Of a stretch of DNA of 64,000 bases, positions 36,335 through 45,407 are shown piece by piece. A program made the position numbers and the translations under genes. Every line of letters starts with the position of its first letter. The first letter of the stretch is position 1. The notes under the pieces were generated by a model, which worked only from the letters and a program-made list of their open reading frames with translations, did not search any database and was not told where the DNA came from. The stretch is from Clostridium sp. (GTDB lineage Bacteria; Bacillota; Clostridia; Clostridiales; Clostridiaceae), in contig NZ_JAHAIF010000002.1 of NCBI RefSeq assembly GCF_018372875.1, positions 171,081-235,080 of the forward strand. The letters are read 5' to 3'.

Positions 36335-36352
36335 TTTATTTTCCTCCCTTTC

Positions 36353-38959
36353 TTACTTAAAACATACTTTTTTTCTATTATTCTTACACTTGATTTCATA
36401 TACTGTTAACATTACAAGCCCTAAACAAGTAAGTAAGAACCCCATTTTTTTATATCTATCATTTGGTGTTCCACCTGTTTCTGGAACATCAATTTTAGGC
36501 GTATTTTCAATTGCAAATTCTAACTGAATACTTGAATCAGTAGATGTATGATTAATGTTTACTTTCTCCATGCTATCATTAGGAACTTTTTCATTACCCA
36601 TTAATTGATAATAGCTTCCATTACTATCAACATGAATAAATATAAATTCACTATTGATTACAAACCCCTCAGGATTTTTTGTTTCTTGTATAACATAATC
36701 ACCAATAGGCAAGTCTTTTATTTTTAACAATCCCACACTGTCTTTACCAGTTTCTGAACCATCTGTTAATAATGTTTCCTTGTCCCCATTTTCATTAAAT
36801 ACATAATAACCATTATTTAATGTAAATTTTAATGGTGCATTTAAATCACTTGATTTAAATAGTTTAAATTCTGCACCAGATAGATAGTCATTATTACCAG
36901 TGCTACTCTTCTTCTGTATAGTCAAGTCTACTGAGTCCACTTGATTTTTAACAGTGATGCACCCAAGAATAATTCCATTATTATTTTCATAGCTTACAGT
37001 AGCATTGCTTGGTACATCTATTTCTTTTGCATAATAAGTAAAGTCATATTTTACTATCTTTCCATCTTCCTCTAGGATTTTTGATGAGAAATATTGATTT
37101 CCTATTAAGGTTTGCTTCCAGTCATTCTCCTCATTTAGTGTAACCTTTTCTACCAAGGTATTATTTTTTAAATCATTAATGTCTACATTATCTACAACAG
37201 TACCTTCAGTTGGCTGAAAAGCTTCATCTTTAGTTGCTTTTCTATGAATTTCAACTGATACTGGCTTCCAATATTGCTTGTCCAACTCATTTCCTTCTGT
37301 GTCAGTCCACTTCTTTTGAACCTTAAGATCTCGAAAATTGTTATACAATACATCACTACCATTCATATCATGCTTTATTGTACATTCCTTATCATCATAA
37401 AAGCCTTCAAGCTTTGCTGACATATTAACACCACCTACTGTGCTGGTTGATGGTAAAACATTAAATTTAGAATAATACACATTATCATTTTTAATGTACT
37501 GAGTGTTGGTATATTCTTCTGAAATTTTGAAAATATACTCCCCTCGTTCTGTTAAACCTGAAAGATCAAATGTAACTAAACCATTTGAAGTATTTTCAGC
37601 ATACTGAATTGGAATATTCCCTGCAGTTTCAGGCTTTGAGATATTTTCTATTTTAAATTTAAACACTTCCTTCTCATTTGGTATTGATCCATTTACTGTT
37701 TTTCTAAATCCCAATAAAGACTTAACATTAAATGGCCACATATGTCCTTCTGCACCTGATGTAATACTATTGGCAATCATAGTACCATTATAATCACCAG
37801 TACCTATTTGAACATGAGCTTTGGGTGCTACTAAATGTCCAACATATTTCTTAAGACCACCCACCACATCAATCTTAGTTGCATTAGGGAAAAAACCAAC
37901 AATATTAAAGGCCTCTTCAACCTCAATAGAATCAAATTGATAAGCAGGCTTTATATTTCCTTCTCCATTAATAGCTAAATCATCTCCTAATTTATCAGAA
38001 ACTGATTTAAATATAGCTGGCATATTAAATTCTCCAGCATCTAAGATACTTATAAATGTTGTCATATTACCTACTTCATTTAAGTTTTCATAATCATAAA
38101 TAATATAATTAATATCTTTAACTGAAGAAATTTCGAAGTTATATCCAAGCTTTAAACGAATTCCATAATTAAAACCTTCTCCTCCATAATACTCCAAGGT
38201 ATATCCTTCTTTTTCAACAACTCCACCTTTAGGTAAACTTTTCATTTCTTCTATATCTTTATCAGTAATTGCAATTTTCTTCATGTAATGTCCTGTTACA
38301 TCAATCCCTTGAAAATCTTTTAAGTCTTGAATTTGCTGAGTAATTTTTGCTTTTGCTACTTCCATATCAATATATTTATAATTATCATTTGTATAATAAT
38401 AATTGTAATACGTATTACCAGATTCTTCCATGTATCTTTTTTTCTGGTTCCCTTCTATGTTTCCATTAATAAACAGTGGCATATTAGACTCTGTTTTAAT
38501 TGTCTCTCCATTCTCAGCGCTCCCCCCAATATAACAAGGAACTGTATGTGGATAAACTACATTTGGTGTAGTTCCACCTTTTGGTGTAGTTCCACCTATA
38601 GAAACCTTAACCTTTCCCCCAGCTGCAACTGGACCAACAATATGTGTACCTACATAAGAATCAAATGTAAAGGCATTATATTTAGCTAATATATTAAATA
38701 TATCGTAGCTTTCACCAAAATCACCAAAGGTATATCTATTTAGCTCCCCCTCATTTGAGTGATCTCTGTTAGTTTCATCTCTCCAAATTTTATAACCCTC
38801 TGGATAAATTCCTAATGATAAATCTGGGTTTTCTCCATAATGTTCATAAGTTCTTGCTATATCACCTTTTCCTTCTGCCAACACGGAAATACTACCAGAC
38901 AACATCACTACCATGCAAAGTATGGCTACTAATATTCTTTTCATCTTATTACTTTTCAT
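36353..38959 (-). CDS. Large tip pilin/adhesin (choice-of-anchor A and Cna_B domains, VPETG signal)
   Basis: I start at ATG 38959 (868 residues) after GGGGGA; an upstream ATG at 38977 has no ribosome site. A signal peptide (1-29) is followed by an adhesive domain of the choice-of-anchor A type (about 40-400; VGHLVAPKAHVQIGTGDYNG, GAEGHMWPF). Then come collagen-binding-like B repeats, the last with a YVIQETKNPEGF E-box. VPETG (about 825-829), a hydrophobic helix and a Lys-rich tail form the sorting signal. As first gene of the pilus operon with a large adhesive head, it is the likely tip subunit. Confidence 0.9.
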   Translation of the reverse strand: MKSNKMKRILVAILCMVVMLSGSISVLAEGKGDIARTYEHYGENPDLSLGIYPEGYKIWRDETNRDHSNEGELNRYTFGDFGESYDIFNILAKYNAFTFDSYVGTHIVGPVAAGGKVKVSIGGTTPKGGTTPNVVYPHTVPCYIGGSAENGETIKTESNMPLFINGNIEGNQKKRYMEESGNTYYNYYYTNDNYKYIDMEVAKAKITQQIQDLKDFQGIDVTGHYMKKIAITDKDIEEMKSLPKGGVVEKEGYTLEYYGGEGFNYGIRLKLGYNFEISSVKDINYIIYDYENLNEVGNMTTFISILDAGEFNMPAIFKSVSDKLGDDLAINGEGNIKPAYQFDSIEVEEAFNIVGFFPNATKIDVVGGLKKYVGHLVAPKAHVQIGTGDYNGTMIANSITSGAEGHMWPFNVKSLLGFRKTVNGSIPNEKEVFKFKIENISKPETAGNIPIQYAENTSNGLVTFDLSGLTERGEYIFKISEEYTNTQYIKNDNVYYSKFNVLPSTSTVGGVNMSAKLEGFYDDKECTIKHDMNGSDVLYNNFRDLKVQKKWTDTEGNELDKQYWKPVSVEIHRKATKDEAFQPTEGTVVDNVDINDLKNNTLVEKVTLNEENDWKQTLIGNQYFSSKILEEDGKIVKYDFTYYAKEIDVPSNATVSYENNNGIILGCITVKNQVDSVDLTIQKKSSTGNNDYLSGAEFKLFKSSDLNAPLKFTLNNGYYVFNENGDKETLLTDGSETGKDSVGLLKIKDLPIGDYVIQETKNPEGFVINSEFIFIHVDSNGSYYQLMGNEKVPNDSMEKVNINHTSTDSSIQLEFAIENTPKIDVPETGGTPNDRYKKMGFLLTCLGLVMLTVYEIKCKNNRKKVCFK

Positions 38960-39039
38960 GGTTTTTCCCCCAATCATTTTCTATTTGCTCAATATTTATT
39001 AAACCCTAACAAACAATTACATTTTTAACTTTTATAGAT

Positions 39040-39075
39040 ATAATATATTAGCAAAAAGTCACATGACGGTCACAA
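39040..39075 (-). promoter_or_regulatory. SARP-type direct-repeat operator and promoter of the pilus operon
   Basis: Plus-strand GTCACAT (39058-39064) and GTCACAA (39069-39075) are heptamer direct repeats exactly 11 bp apart. On the minus strand a TATATT/TATTAT element (39047-39040) follows about 10 bp later. SARP-family activators bind heptamer repeats of 11-bp period next to the -10 box, and a SARP-like gene is adjacent. The assignment is inference. Confidence 0.6.
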
Positions 39076-39112
39076 ATAAGGTGAAGTGGATATTTATTTT
39101 GCTTAGTCACAT

Positions 39113-39142
39113 CAAAAAAAGAACTGGAATATTTCCAGTTCT
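39113..39142 (-). terminator. Terminator of the SARP-like regulator gene
   Basis: AGAACTGG (39120-39127) and CCAGTTCT (39135-39142), with seven Ts following on the minus strand. A shortened copy of the dispersed hairpin repeat lies just beyond it (39087-39116). Confidence 0.85.
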
Positions 39143-39161
39143 AAATAATAATATTATTAAT

Positions 39162-40379
39162 TTATATATCATCAATTTCACAAATACTATATTGTAATAT
39201 CACTTTATTTGTTTTTTCCATTTTATAAAACTGATCCTTTAACCGTTCAATAACCACCTTGGCATCTTCATATTTGCAAGCTGGAAGCATTACTAAAAAC
39301 TGATTCACACTATATTTGCAAATAACATCACTAGACCTCGTGCAACTAAGCAAGGTTGTTTTTAAAATATCCATATCTTCTCTTATAACACTAATATATT
39401 TCTCATCTTCTTTTGATATTTGAAAATTAGGATATAAACTAATTAATGCCAGGTGAATAGAAATTCCCATCCTTTTGCCACTACGTGATTCTAATATATA
39501 TATTTTCCTAAATACTCCATATTCACACAAAAATGCTCCAGTGGGAAGTTTTTGTTCTTTCAATTCTTCTTTAATAACATCTATATTACTTTCATGGTCA
39601 TGCTGTATCTGTTGTAGCTTTTCATAAATCTCCTGCATTTCTTTTGAAGGGCGTACCCCTATTACATCATATAAATATTTTGATGTCATTTTATAATGTT
39701 CTGAAGCTAATTTTTGTTTGTTATTGGCAATTAAAGCTCTCATCATAAAACAATGAATTTCTTCATCTGATGAATCTGTCTTTAAAGCTTTTTGACATAT
39801 CTCTTCCACTTCTGAATATCTCTTTTCTTCCTCCATAAGTCTTAATAACTTTTTTACTGTATCAAAATACATAGAATGATAGTATGTTGCCATAGATATT
39901 ACCCAATATTCCTCTGATAACTTAGGAAGAAATACTCCTTGGTATAATTCAATTGCCTTTTTTCCCATGCACAATTGTTCTTCTACACTTTCAGCATTAA
40001 TCATATTCTTACAGCAATATTCAAATTTTTCTGTATCTACATTTAAAATAATTTCTGGATTCCAGGTATATGTACCCTTTCCTGTTAATATAAACTCATA
40101 CTCACCCCATACTTTTTTTAAGCAATTTCTAAGTCTATACATTAAATTTTTTAAGGCTCCAGTTGGGTTTTCACTTTCATTTTCTGACCATAGATTATCT
40201 ATAAGTTCCTGAGCTGTTATTCTTTTGTTTCTATTACATAACATATAAGTAAATAACCTTGTGAGCATCTCTGAACGAATACTCTCTGTATTTAACATGC
40301 CATTTTCATTTGATATTCGAAACTCTCCAAACATTCTTACATTCAGTTCAAGATATAATTCACGCTTTTTCTTCTTCAT
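39162..40379 (-). CDS. SARP-like transcriptional activator (winged helix, BTAD/TPR, GGDEF-like C-terminus)
   Basis: This 405-residue protein begins with an OmpR-like winged helix (about 12-100; MFGEFRISN, ALKNLMYRLRNCLKK). A bacterial transcriptional activator (BTAD) TPR domain follows (about 110-260; ELYQGVFLPKL, RALIANNKQKLASEHY). The C-terminal 130 residues look like a degenerate nucleotide-cyclase/GGDEF fold (DVICKYSVNQFLVMLP in place of GGDEF). It sits upstream of the pilus operon on the same strand, with 11-bp direct repeats between. It is the obvious candidate regulator of the pilus. SARPs are best known from Streptomyces, so a clostridial case is noteworthy. Confidence 0.85.
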   Translation of the reverse strand: MKKKKRELYLELNVRMFGEFRISNENGMLNTESIRSEMLTRLFTYMLCNRNKRITAQELIDNLWSENESENPTGALKNLMYRLRNCLKKVWGEYEFILTGKGTYTWNPEIILNVDTEKFEYCCKNMINAESVEEQLCMGKKAIELYQGVFLPKLSEEYWVISMATYYHSMYFDTVKKLLRLMEEEKRYSEVEEICQKALKTDSSDEEIHCFMMRALIANNKQKLASEHYKMTSKYLYDVIGVRPSKEMQEIYEKLQQIQHDHESNIDVIKEELKEQKLPTGAFLCEYGVFRKIYILESRSGKRMGISIHLALISLYPNFQISKEDEKYISVIREDMDILKTTLLSCTRSSDVICKYSVNQFLVMLPACKYEDAKVVIERLKDQFYKMEKTNKVILQYSICEIDDI

Positions 40380-40435
40380 AATGGCCTACTCTCCCCATAA
40401 GCTAATACTTGCCTTTTATACCTTATTTTTATTAT

Positions 40436-40507
40436 TAAAATTCTATATATAATCCCATATTCCTCCTAAATATTTTATTATTTTCCAAATATCTTGTATA
40501 AAAAAGT
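40436..40507. repeat. AT-rich dispersed intergenic repeat, copy 3
   Basis: It aligns with 26642-26718 and 32812-32895 (TAAAATTCTAT, CCATATTCCTCC, AAATATTTTATTA, closing A-run). It abuts the hairpin repeat at 40509. Confidence 0.5.
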
Positions 40508-40508
40508 T

Positions 40509-40575
40509 GGGGTGGATATTTATTTTGCTTGTTCCGTCGCAAGCTCCAAGTCACATCAAAACAAATATCCACCCC
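40509..40575. repeat. Dispersed hairpin repeat, copy 3 (complete)
   Basis: Perfect 13-bp arms GGGGTGGATATTT (40509-40521) and AAATATCCACCCC (40563-40575) enclose GCTTGttccgtCGCAAGC. Copy 1 is at 5829. The short copy near 39087 lacks the inner stem and joins GCTT directly to AGTCACATC. Confidence 0.75.
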
Positions 40576-40591
40576 ACCCCTACTAAAGGTA

Positions 40592-40689
40592 AGGAAATTA
40601 TAAAATTACTATCCTTTATTTTATATTTTTTAATATGAAAATGTAATAATACCTTTGATTTATAGCTAATTGAAACTTTATAATTTCCT
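40592..40689. repeat. 98-bp segment with 13-bp terminal inverted repeats (MITE-like)
   Basis: AGGAAATTATAAA (40592-40604) and TTTATAATTTCCT (40677-40689) are perfect inverted ends. The left end recurs at 6000-6012 inside the 41-bp tail shared with copy 1, and the right end recurs, with one mismatch, near 32867-32880. No open reading frame lies inside. A small non-autonomous mobile element is possible. Confidence 0.5.
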
Positions 40690-40695
40690 AGACAG

Positions 40696-40725
40696 TAAAA
40701 AAGGAAGTTAGTTTCCTAACTTCCT
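40696..40725 (-). terminator. Terminator of the IdeS-like protease gene (24-bp hairpin, copy 2)
   Basis: The same AGGAAGTTAG-TTTC-CTAACTTCCT hairpin as at 32893, followed by Ts on the minus strand, 33 bp past the protease stop codon. Confidence 0.85.
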
Positions 40726-40757
40726 AGCACTTACTTTTAGTATCTTTGTTATTATAT

Positions 40758-43700
40758 TTAATTTTTAAGTTTATTTCGATTTCTCAAATAAAAAACAGCA
40801 AGAAAAATAGAAATAGAGACAAAAGAAAATGCTAATAACATTTTTAAAAGAATTTTATTATTTCCATTTTCATTTTTATTTTCATCTATCTGCTCTTCTT
40901 TAGAATCTTTTTGTATAGTCTCATTATCTGTACTATTTGAATCATTAGAGCTTACTATAGTATTTTCCGTCATTGCTTCATATTTTTTATTAATAATAGT
41001 CATCTTACCGCTTACATAAACAATATTATAATTTTCACTGTTAGTTAAATTACTACCACTAATTATAATTTCATACTCACCAATTTCATTTGTATCTTTT
41101 ACAGAAGTAGTCATTGTTGGCTCTAAAATAAGTCTATCACCATTTACTAAACCTTCTACTTTATAAGTAAGTTCTGGAATTTCACAACCTTTTATAATAT
41201 TTAATTTATCTTCTGCTGTAATTGTTAATACTTTTTTATCTACCTCTACTGGAATAGATGATATTGCTTCCTTATAATTTTCATCTCCATGCTTTTTTGC
41301 AGTTATTATTACATTTCCAGCCTTATGAATAGTAGCAATATTTCCTGAAATACTAATAATACTAGAATCAGAACTTTCAAATATCACTTCTCCACTACCA
41401 TTTCCTCCTTTTGTATAAAGAGTAAATGGTTTATCACCATATATTTTTGAACCAATTGGATCAATTGCAAAATTTTCTTGAGTCTTCTTACTAATATCAA
41501 CACTTATTTCTTCACTAAATGCTGAGTTATAGTTTTTATCTCCACTATATACTGCTTTTACTTTATACAACTGTTCAGGCATGCCTGTCCAAGTATATGT
41601 TGCCACTCCATTTTTAATAGAAACAGATGTTGCACCTTCAATATCTGAATCAATACCATCTGTGCAATTGACAAACCTTACTGTACCTGTGACATTATCT
41701 CCATTTCCAACTTTATCTATTGATGCAGTTAAAACTATTTTACTAGAACCTATATCATCTGAAATCCTTGAAGTTAAATTTACTTTAGTATTAGCCTTAG
41801 TTACTTTAACTTTTACATTGCTTGTTCTAGATTGAATTGTTTCATAGTTTTTCAATGTATAAGCATTTGGTGTAAATACTACACTATAACCCTTATTTTC
41901 TACAGTTGGAACAATATTTTCATTATCCCATTTAAAACTTCCATATTGTGTACTACCTCCAGTTAAAACACTATCTGATAGCTTCTGACCATAAATTAGA
42001 TTACTTGCAGTTGGATAATTAATAGATGGAGCTGGTGCCTTTAGAATATTAATCTCATATGTTGCAGTTGCACTGTTGTATACTTCATCACCTAATTTAG
42101 TTGCTGTAATAGTTGCTGTACCTGCGCCTACAATAGTTGCCTTATTTCCACTTATAGAAATCACGTCATTTTTATCACAAGAATAGATAACTTCACCATT
42201 ACCACTACCTCCAGTTACTTCAAGCGTAAAACTTCCATCACCAAACTTTTTACCTGTAACTGGCTTAATATAAAGTTTGCTCTGGTCAATCTTAGAAATA
42301 TTTACACTTAATACATCACTGATAGAGTCCATATAATTTTTACCTATACCTTCAGTTGATGGATAAAATTCAGCTGTAACACTATGGTTTCCTACACTAG
42401 GGTTGGTCCAATAATAACTTGCCTCACCATCTGATACATTAATATCACTTGCAATTACCCTATCTCCATCCTTAAATGTAATGGTTCCATCTGGCTTTTC
42501 ATCATTTAAGCCAGATACATTAGCTTTAAGTATTACTGTATTGCTATTTTTATCAGACTGAGTATGGTAACTAAGATTAAGTTTAGGTTGTGCTTTCTTA
42601 ATAACAAATGTCTTAGTATGTTCCTTTGGCAATTCATATTTATTAGCTGCTGACCCACTCAAAACTGCTGTTGCAGTGTAAGTACCTGCATCTGTTTCCT
42701 CACCTTTTACGGAAACTGTTACATCATCACCCTCTGCTATATTTGTTGCAGTAACTGTAGGTTTTTGTGCCTTGCCGTTATATGTAAAATCAGTATCTCC
42801 CCATACAAGATCAACTGCCTTTTTAGATATATTTAGCTTGTCCTCCCATATTTCTTTTCCCAATGATAGGACTTGCAAGTTTTCTATTACACTTCCTCCT
42901 CTACTAACATGAGTAGAAATTACTGGCTTTCCTCCTGAATTTCTAACCATATATCGTACCATTCCCTGACCTTTATCATCATCTGAATCAGATAAGTATA
43001 CAGCACTTATTTGGCCATTTAAGTCAAATTCTGCTCCCCAAAGGGTAACAACGTGTGATATTCTTCCCATACTATAATCCATAAGAACTATATTTCCTTC
43101 TAGAAAAAGTTGTTTTAAATCCTTAGCTAAAGTGTCATAACTCCAACTGTAATTACGTCTTTGGGTCAACAAAGTAGTTCCAAATATATCGTAGAAAAAT
43201 CCCCCTCTTGGATCTGGGCCACTTGTTAAAAGCTTCTCTCTATCAGCATCTGAGTCATTTGTGCCTCCATTTGTTTTGGGATAATAACCATTTATAAATT
43301 GATCTTCCAATATATCAGACCAGTATCCTTCTTTTTTGTATGCAAATTGTTTAAGAAATAGTTTGTATACTTCACTATCCTGCTGACTTTTAAATGAATC
43401 TCTAAGATTAGATAGTTCTTTAGCTTTAGAGTAATCTGGATTTTCAGCTAAATATTTATCAATATAATTGGAATTCTGAGCAAGCCACCAGTGAAGTGCA
43501 TTTGAAGCTGCTGCTGCAAAACATAGATTTAAGTCTTGCACTCTGTTTTCAGTTTTATTAACATCATACCATCCTTTACCTGCACTATAAGGAGCTTTGT
43601 ACTCAATATATGCAACCTCTCCATTTACATTAGTTGTCTCTTTACGAAATTCACTATCTGTCCCCCCCATTTTAGGTGGGTTGATACCTTTTGTCCAAAT

Positions 43701-43913
43701 GATAGTCTTTAATTTTCCATCTTCTTCATTTTTATATTGAGTAACTACATTTCCATTTTGTGAAAGTTCTTCTTTTATTTTATCTGAGCTTTCATCATAA
43801 GATGCTATTGTATTTTGTACTTCTTTTTCATCTTCTATAGCATATATCTTTAGTGTATTCATTTGAAATACCATAATAAATGCCATAAAAATAGAAATAC
43901 TCTTTTGTGTCAA
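40758..43913 (-). CDS. IdeS/Mac-like cysteine protease with Ig-like repeats and C-terminal membrane anchor
   Basis: A signal peptide (about 1-25) precedes a peptidase domain (about 65-360) that matches the streptococcal IgG-degrading enzyme IdeS: GWYDVNKT, catalytic C131 in LNLCFAAAASNALHWW, H287 in RISHVVTLWG, and D309/D311 in YLSDSDD. The spacing from His to the two Asp (22 and 24) equals that in IdeS. About 600 residues of Big/Ig-like and YDG/MBG-type modules follow (LVWGDTDFTYNGKAQKP), then a Lys/Asn/Glu-rich spacer and one membrane helix with RNRNKLKN, without LPXTG. Substrate is probably host immunoglobulin, by family only. The frame starts at TTG 43913, 23 bases from the ribosome site; an ATT at 43925 is better placed. 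It is transcribed alone. Confidence 0.88.
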   Translation of the reverse strand: MTQKSISIFMAFIMVFQMNTLKIYAIEDEKEVQNTIASYDESSDKIKEELSQNGNVVTQYKNEEDGKLKTIIWTKGINPPKMGGTDSEFRKETTNVNGEVAYIEYKAPYSAGKGWYDVNKTENRVQDLNLCFAAAASNALHWWLAQNSNYIDKYLAENPDYSKAKELSNLRDSFKSQQDSEVYKLFLKQFAYKKEGYWSDILEDQFINGYYPKTNGGTNDSDADREKLLTSGPDPRGGFFYDIFGTTLLTQRRNYSWSYDTLAKDLKQLFLEGNIVLMDYSMGRISHVVTLWGAEFDLNGQISAVYLSDSDDDKGQGMVRYMVRNSGGKPVISTHVSRGGSVIENLQVLSLGKEIWEDKLNISKKAVDLVWGDTDFTYNGKAQKPTVTATNIAEGDDVTVSVKGEETDAGTYTATAVLSGSAANKYELPKEHTKTFVIKKAQPKLNLSYHTQSDKNSNTVILKANVSGLNDEKPDGTITFKDGDRVIASDINVSDGEASYYWTNPSVGNHSVTAEFYPSTEGIGKNYMDSISDVLSVNISKIDQSKLYIKPVTGKKFGDGSFTLEVTGGSGNGEVIYSCDKNDVISISGNKATIVGAGTATITATKLGDEVYNSATATYEINILKAPAPSINYPTASNLIYGQKLSDSVLTGGSTQYGSFKWDNENIVPTVENKGYSVVFTPNAYTLKNYETIQSRTSNVKVKVTKANTKVNLTSRISDDIGSSKIVLTASIDKVGNGDNVTGTVRFVNCTDGIDSDIEGATSVSIKNGVATYTWTGMPEQLYKVKAVYSGDKNYNSAFSEEISVDISKKTQENFAIDPIGSKIYGDKPFTLYTKGGNGSGEVIFESSDSSIISISGNIATIHKAGNVIITAKKHGDENYKEAISSIPVEVDKKVLTITAEDKLNIIKGCEIPELTYKVEGLVNGDRLILEPTMTTSVKDTNEIGEYEIIISGSNLTNSENYNIVYVSGKMTIINKKYEAMTENTIVSSNDSNSTDNETIQKDSKEEQIDENKNENGNNKILLKMLLAFSFVSISIFLAVFYLRNRNKLKN

Positions 43914-44082
43914 TTTTTTATTAATCTTATTCGCCTCCTCACGTGATATTATCTGTTAAGTTATATAAAATTATTGTTATAATTTTCATAACATCCTAAC
44001 ATTTTTCTTTATTTTTTATACCACATGATGCCATTAGAAGTAAATACTTTCAAATACTTTTCTATTATAAATAAATACTTAA

Positions 44083-44244
44083 TTAGAATAAAAATAACTG
44101 GGCTGTATCAAAACTATAAATTATTCTGATACAGCCCATGACGATAATTTTTTTAATTTTATAAATTGCAATAACAAATTGAACTATTCTGTATTTATGA
44201 TTTAAACACTTGAAGTTACTTAAGTTAATATTTGAGTGATCCAT
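44083..44244 (-). CDS. Possible 53-residue peptide ending in a hairpin (perhaps an IS remnant)
   Basis: ATG 44244 has GGAGG eight bases upstream and encodes MDHSNINLSNFKCLNHKYRI then a hydrophobic stretch. Its last codons run through an 11-bp perfect hairpin GGGCTGTATCA/TGATACAGCCC (44100-44110, 44127-44137), a sequence type often seen at insertion-sequence ends or terminators. It is more likely the front of a truncated transposase joined to its end than a functional peptide. Confidence 0.3.
   Translation of the reverse strand: MDHSNINLSNFKCLNHKYRIVQFVIAIYKIKKIIVMGCIRIIYSFDTAQLFLF
44100..44137 (-). terminator. Hairpin downstream of the ROK kinase gene
   Basis: Perfect 11-bp arms GGGCTGTATCA and TGATACAGCCC, with a modest T-rich tail on the minus strand. 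It probably ends transcription from 45249. Confidence 0.55.
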
Positions 44245-44349
44245 AGTGATTATCCTCCGTGTATGTTTTTGTTTAACGATTAAATCATAATACAGAATAA
44301 TCAACTATGGATTTTTTATTAGTTCAATTTCATTTTACAATTAGCCATC

Positions 44350-45249
44350 TTAATCTTTGTATTTATTTTTTGTTAATAATCCTGCTCCAACTAAACCTGC
44401 ATCGTCACCTATTTGAGCTAATCTTATATCAACATTTACTCCATCATAAACCATCTTTTTAGTTTCTTCAATAATTCCACATAAATATTCAGGATTATTT
44501 ATTATAACTGACCCACCAAGAACAATTACATCAGGATCTACTGTTGTAATTATATTAGACATTGCTTTAGCAACATTTACTTGCCATTCCTTTAATACAT
44601 TATCACAAATTTTGTTTCCTTCTTTCGCTCTCTGGAACACTTCCTTTGTCGTAACATATTCTCCTAATCTTTCACTAGCTATTCTAGCAATATTTACTCC
44701 ACTACATTGCCCCTCAACTCCACCACAATTCATATTAGAATGCTTATATTTATCATCATTTATAATCATATTACCTACTTCTGCTGCAATACTATTTGCT
44801 CCACCTATAATTTCTCCTTTATAGATAAAGCCGCCTCCTACACCTGTTGAAAGTGTAATATAATAAACACATTCTTTGCCTTTTCCAGCTCCAATTAAAG
44901 CTTCACTTAATGCTGCCATATTAGCATCATTATTTACTTCAACTGGCAAATTAAAGGCTCTCTCTAAATAGGATTTAATATTAAAATATTCCCAAGATGA
45001 AAGGTTCGGAGTAACTAAAATAACTCCTCTTTTAATATCTAATGGACCAGGGCATCCAAGGCCTATGGATTTTATTTTTTTATTTTCCCATCTTTCCTTA
45101 ATGCCTAAAACCAGCTTATCTATATTATATTCAGGCCCCTTAATAACCTCATTATCTACCTTAAACTTTTCAAGGATTTTTCCATCTTCATCTATAAGAG
45201 CTGCTCTTAAGTTTGTTCCACCTATATCAATACCTAAATAATAACTCAT
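44350..45249 (-). CDS. ROK-family sugar kinase
   Basis: This 299-residue protein has the ATP-binding DIGGTNLRAAL motif (8-18), a GLGCPGPLD sugar-binding segment, catalytic NNDANMAALSE, STGVGGG and a late VLGGSV. The ROK zinc motif is partial: the usual GH is replaced by GN, but NCGGVEGQCSG keeps two cysteines. Candidate substrates are glucose or N-acetylmannosamine; the second would fit the decayed sialate esterase nearby. AGGAGG precedes the ATG. The epimerase gene lies 158 bp upstream on the same strand. Confidence 0.87.
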   Translation of the reverse strand: MSYYLGIDIGGTNLRAALIDEDGKILEKFKVDNEVIKGPEYNIDKLVLGIKERWENKKIKSIGLGCPGPLDIKRGVILVTPNLSSWEYFNIKSYLERAFNLPVEVNNDANMAALSEALIGAGKGKECVYYITLSTGVGGGFIYKGEIIGGANSIAAEVGNMIINDDKYKHSNMNCGGVEGQCSGVNIARIASERLGEYVTTKEVFQRAKEGNKICDNVLKEWQVNVAKAMSNIITTVDPDVIVLGGSVIINNPEYLCGIIEETKKMVYDGVNVDIRLAQIGDDAGLVGAGLLTKNKYKD

Positions 45250-45407
45250 AACTTCCTCCTACACATAATTTTTATAATAATCAATTTCAAATCTTCTCTA
45301 TCTAAAAACAAATTACATTTATACATTGCCTTAAACTTAGACTATCAATTAAATTTTGATATAATTTAGTCCTTCTAAAAACTCATACATGAAATATTAA
45401 GTTCAAC

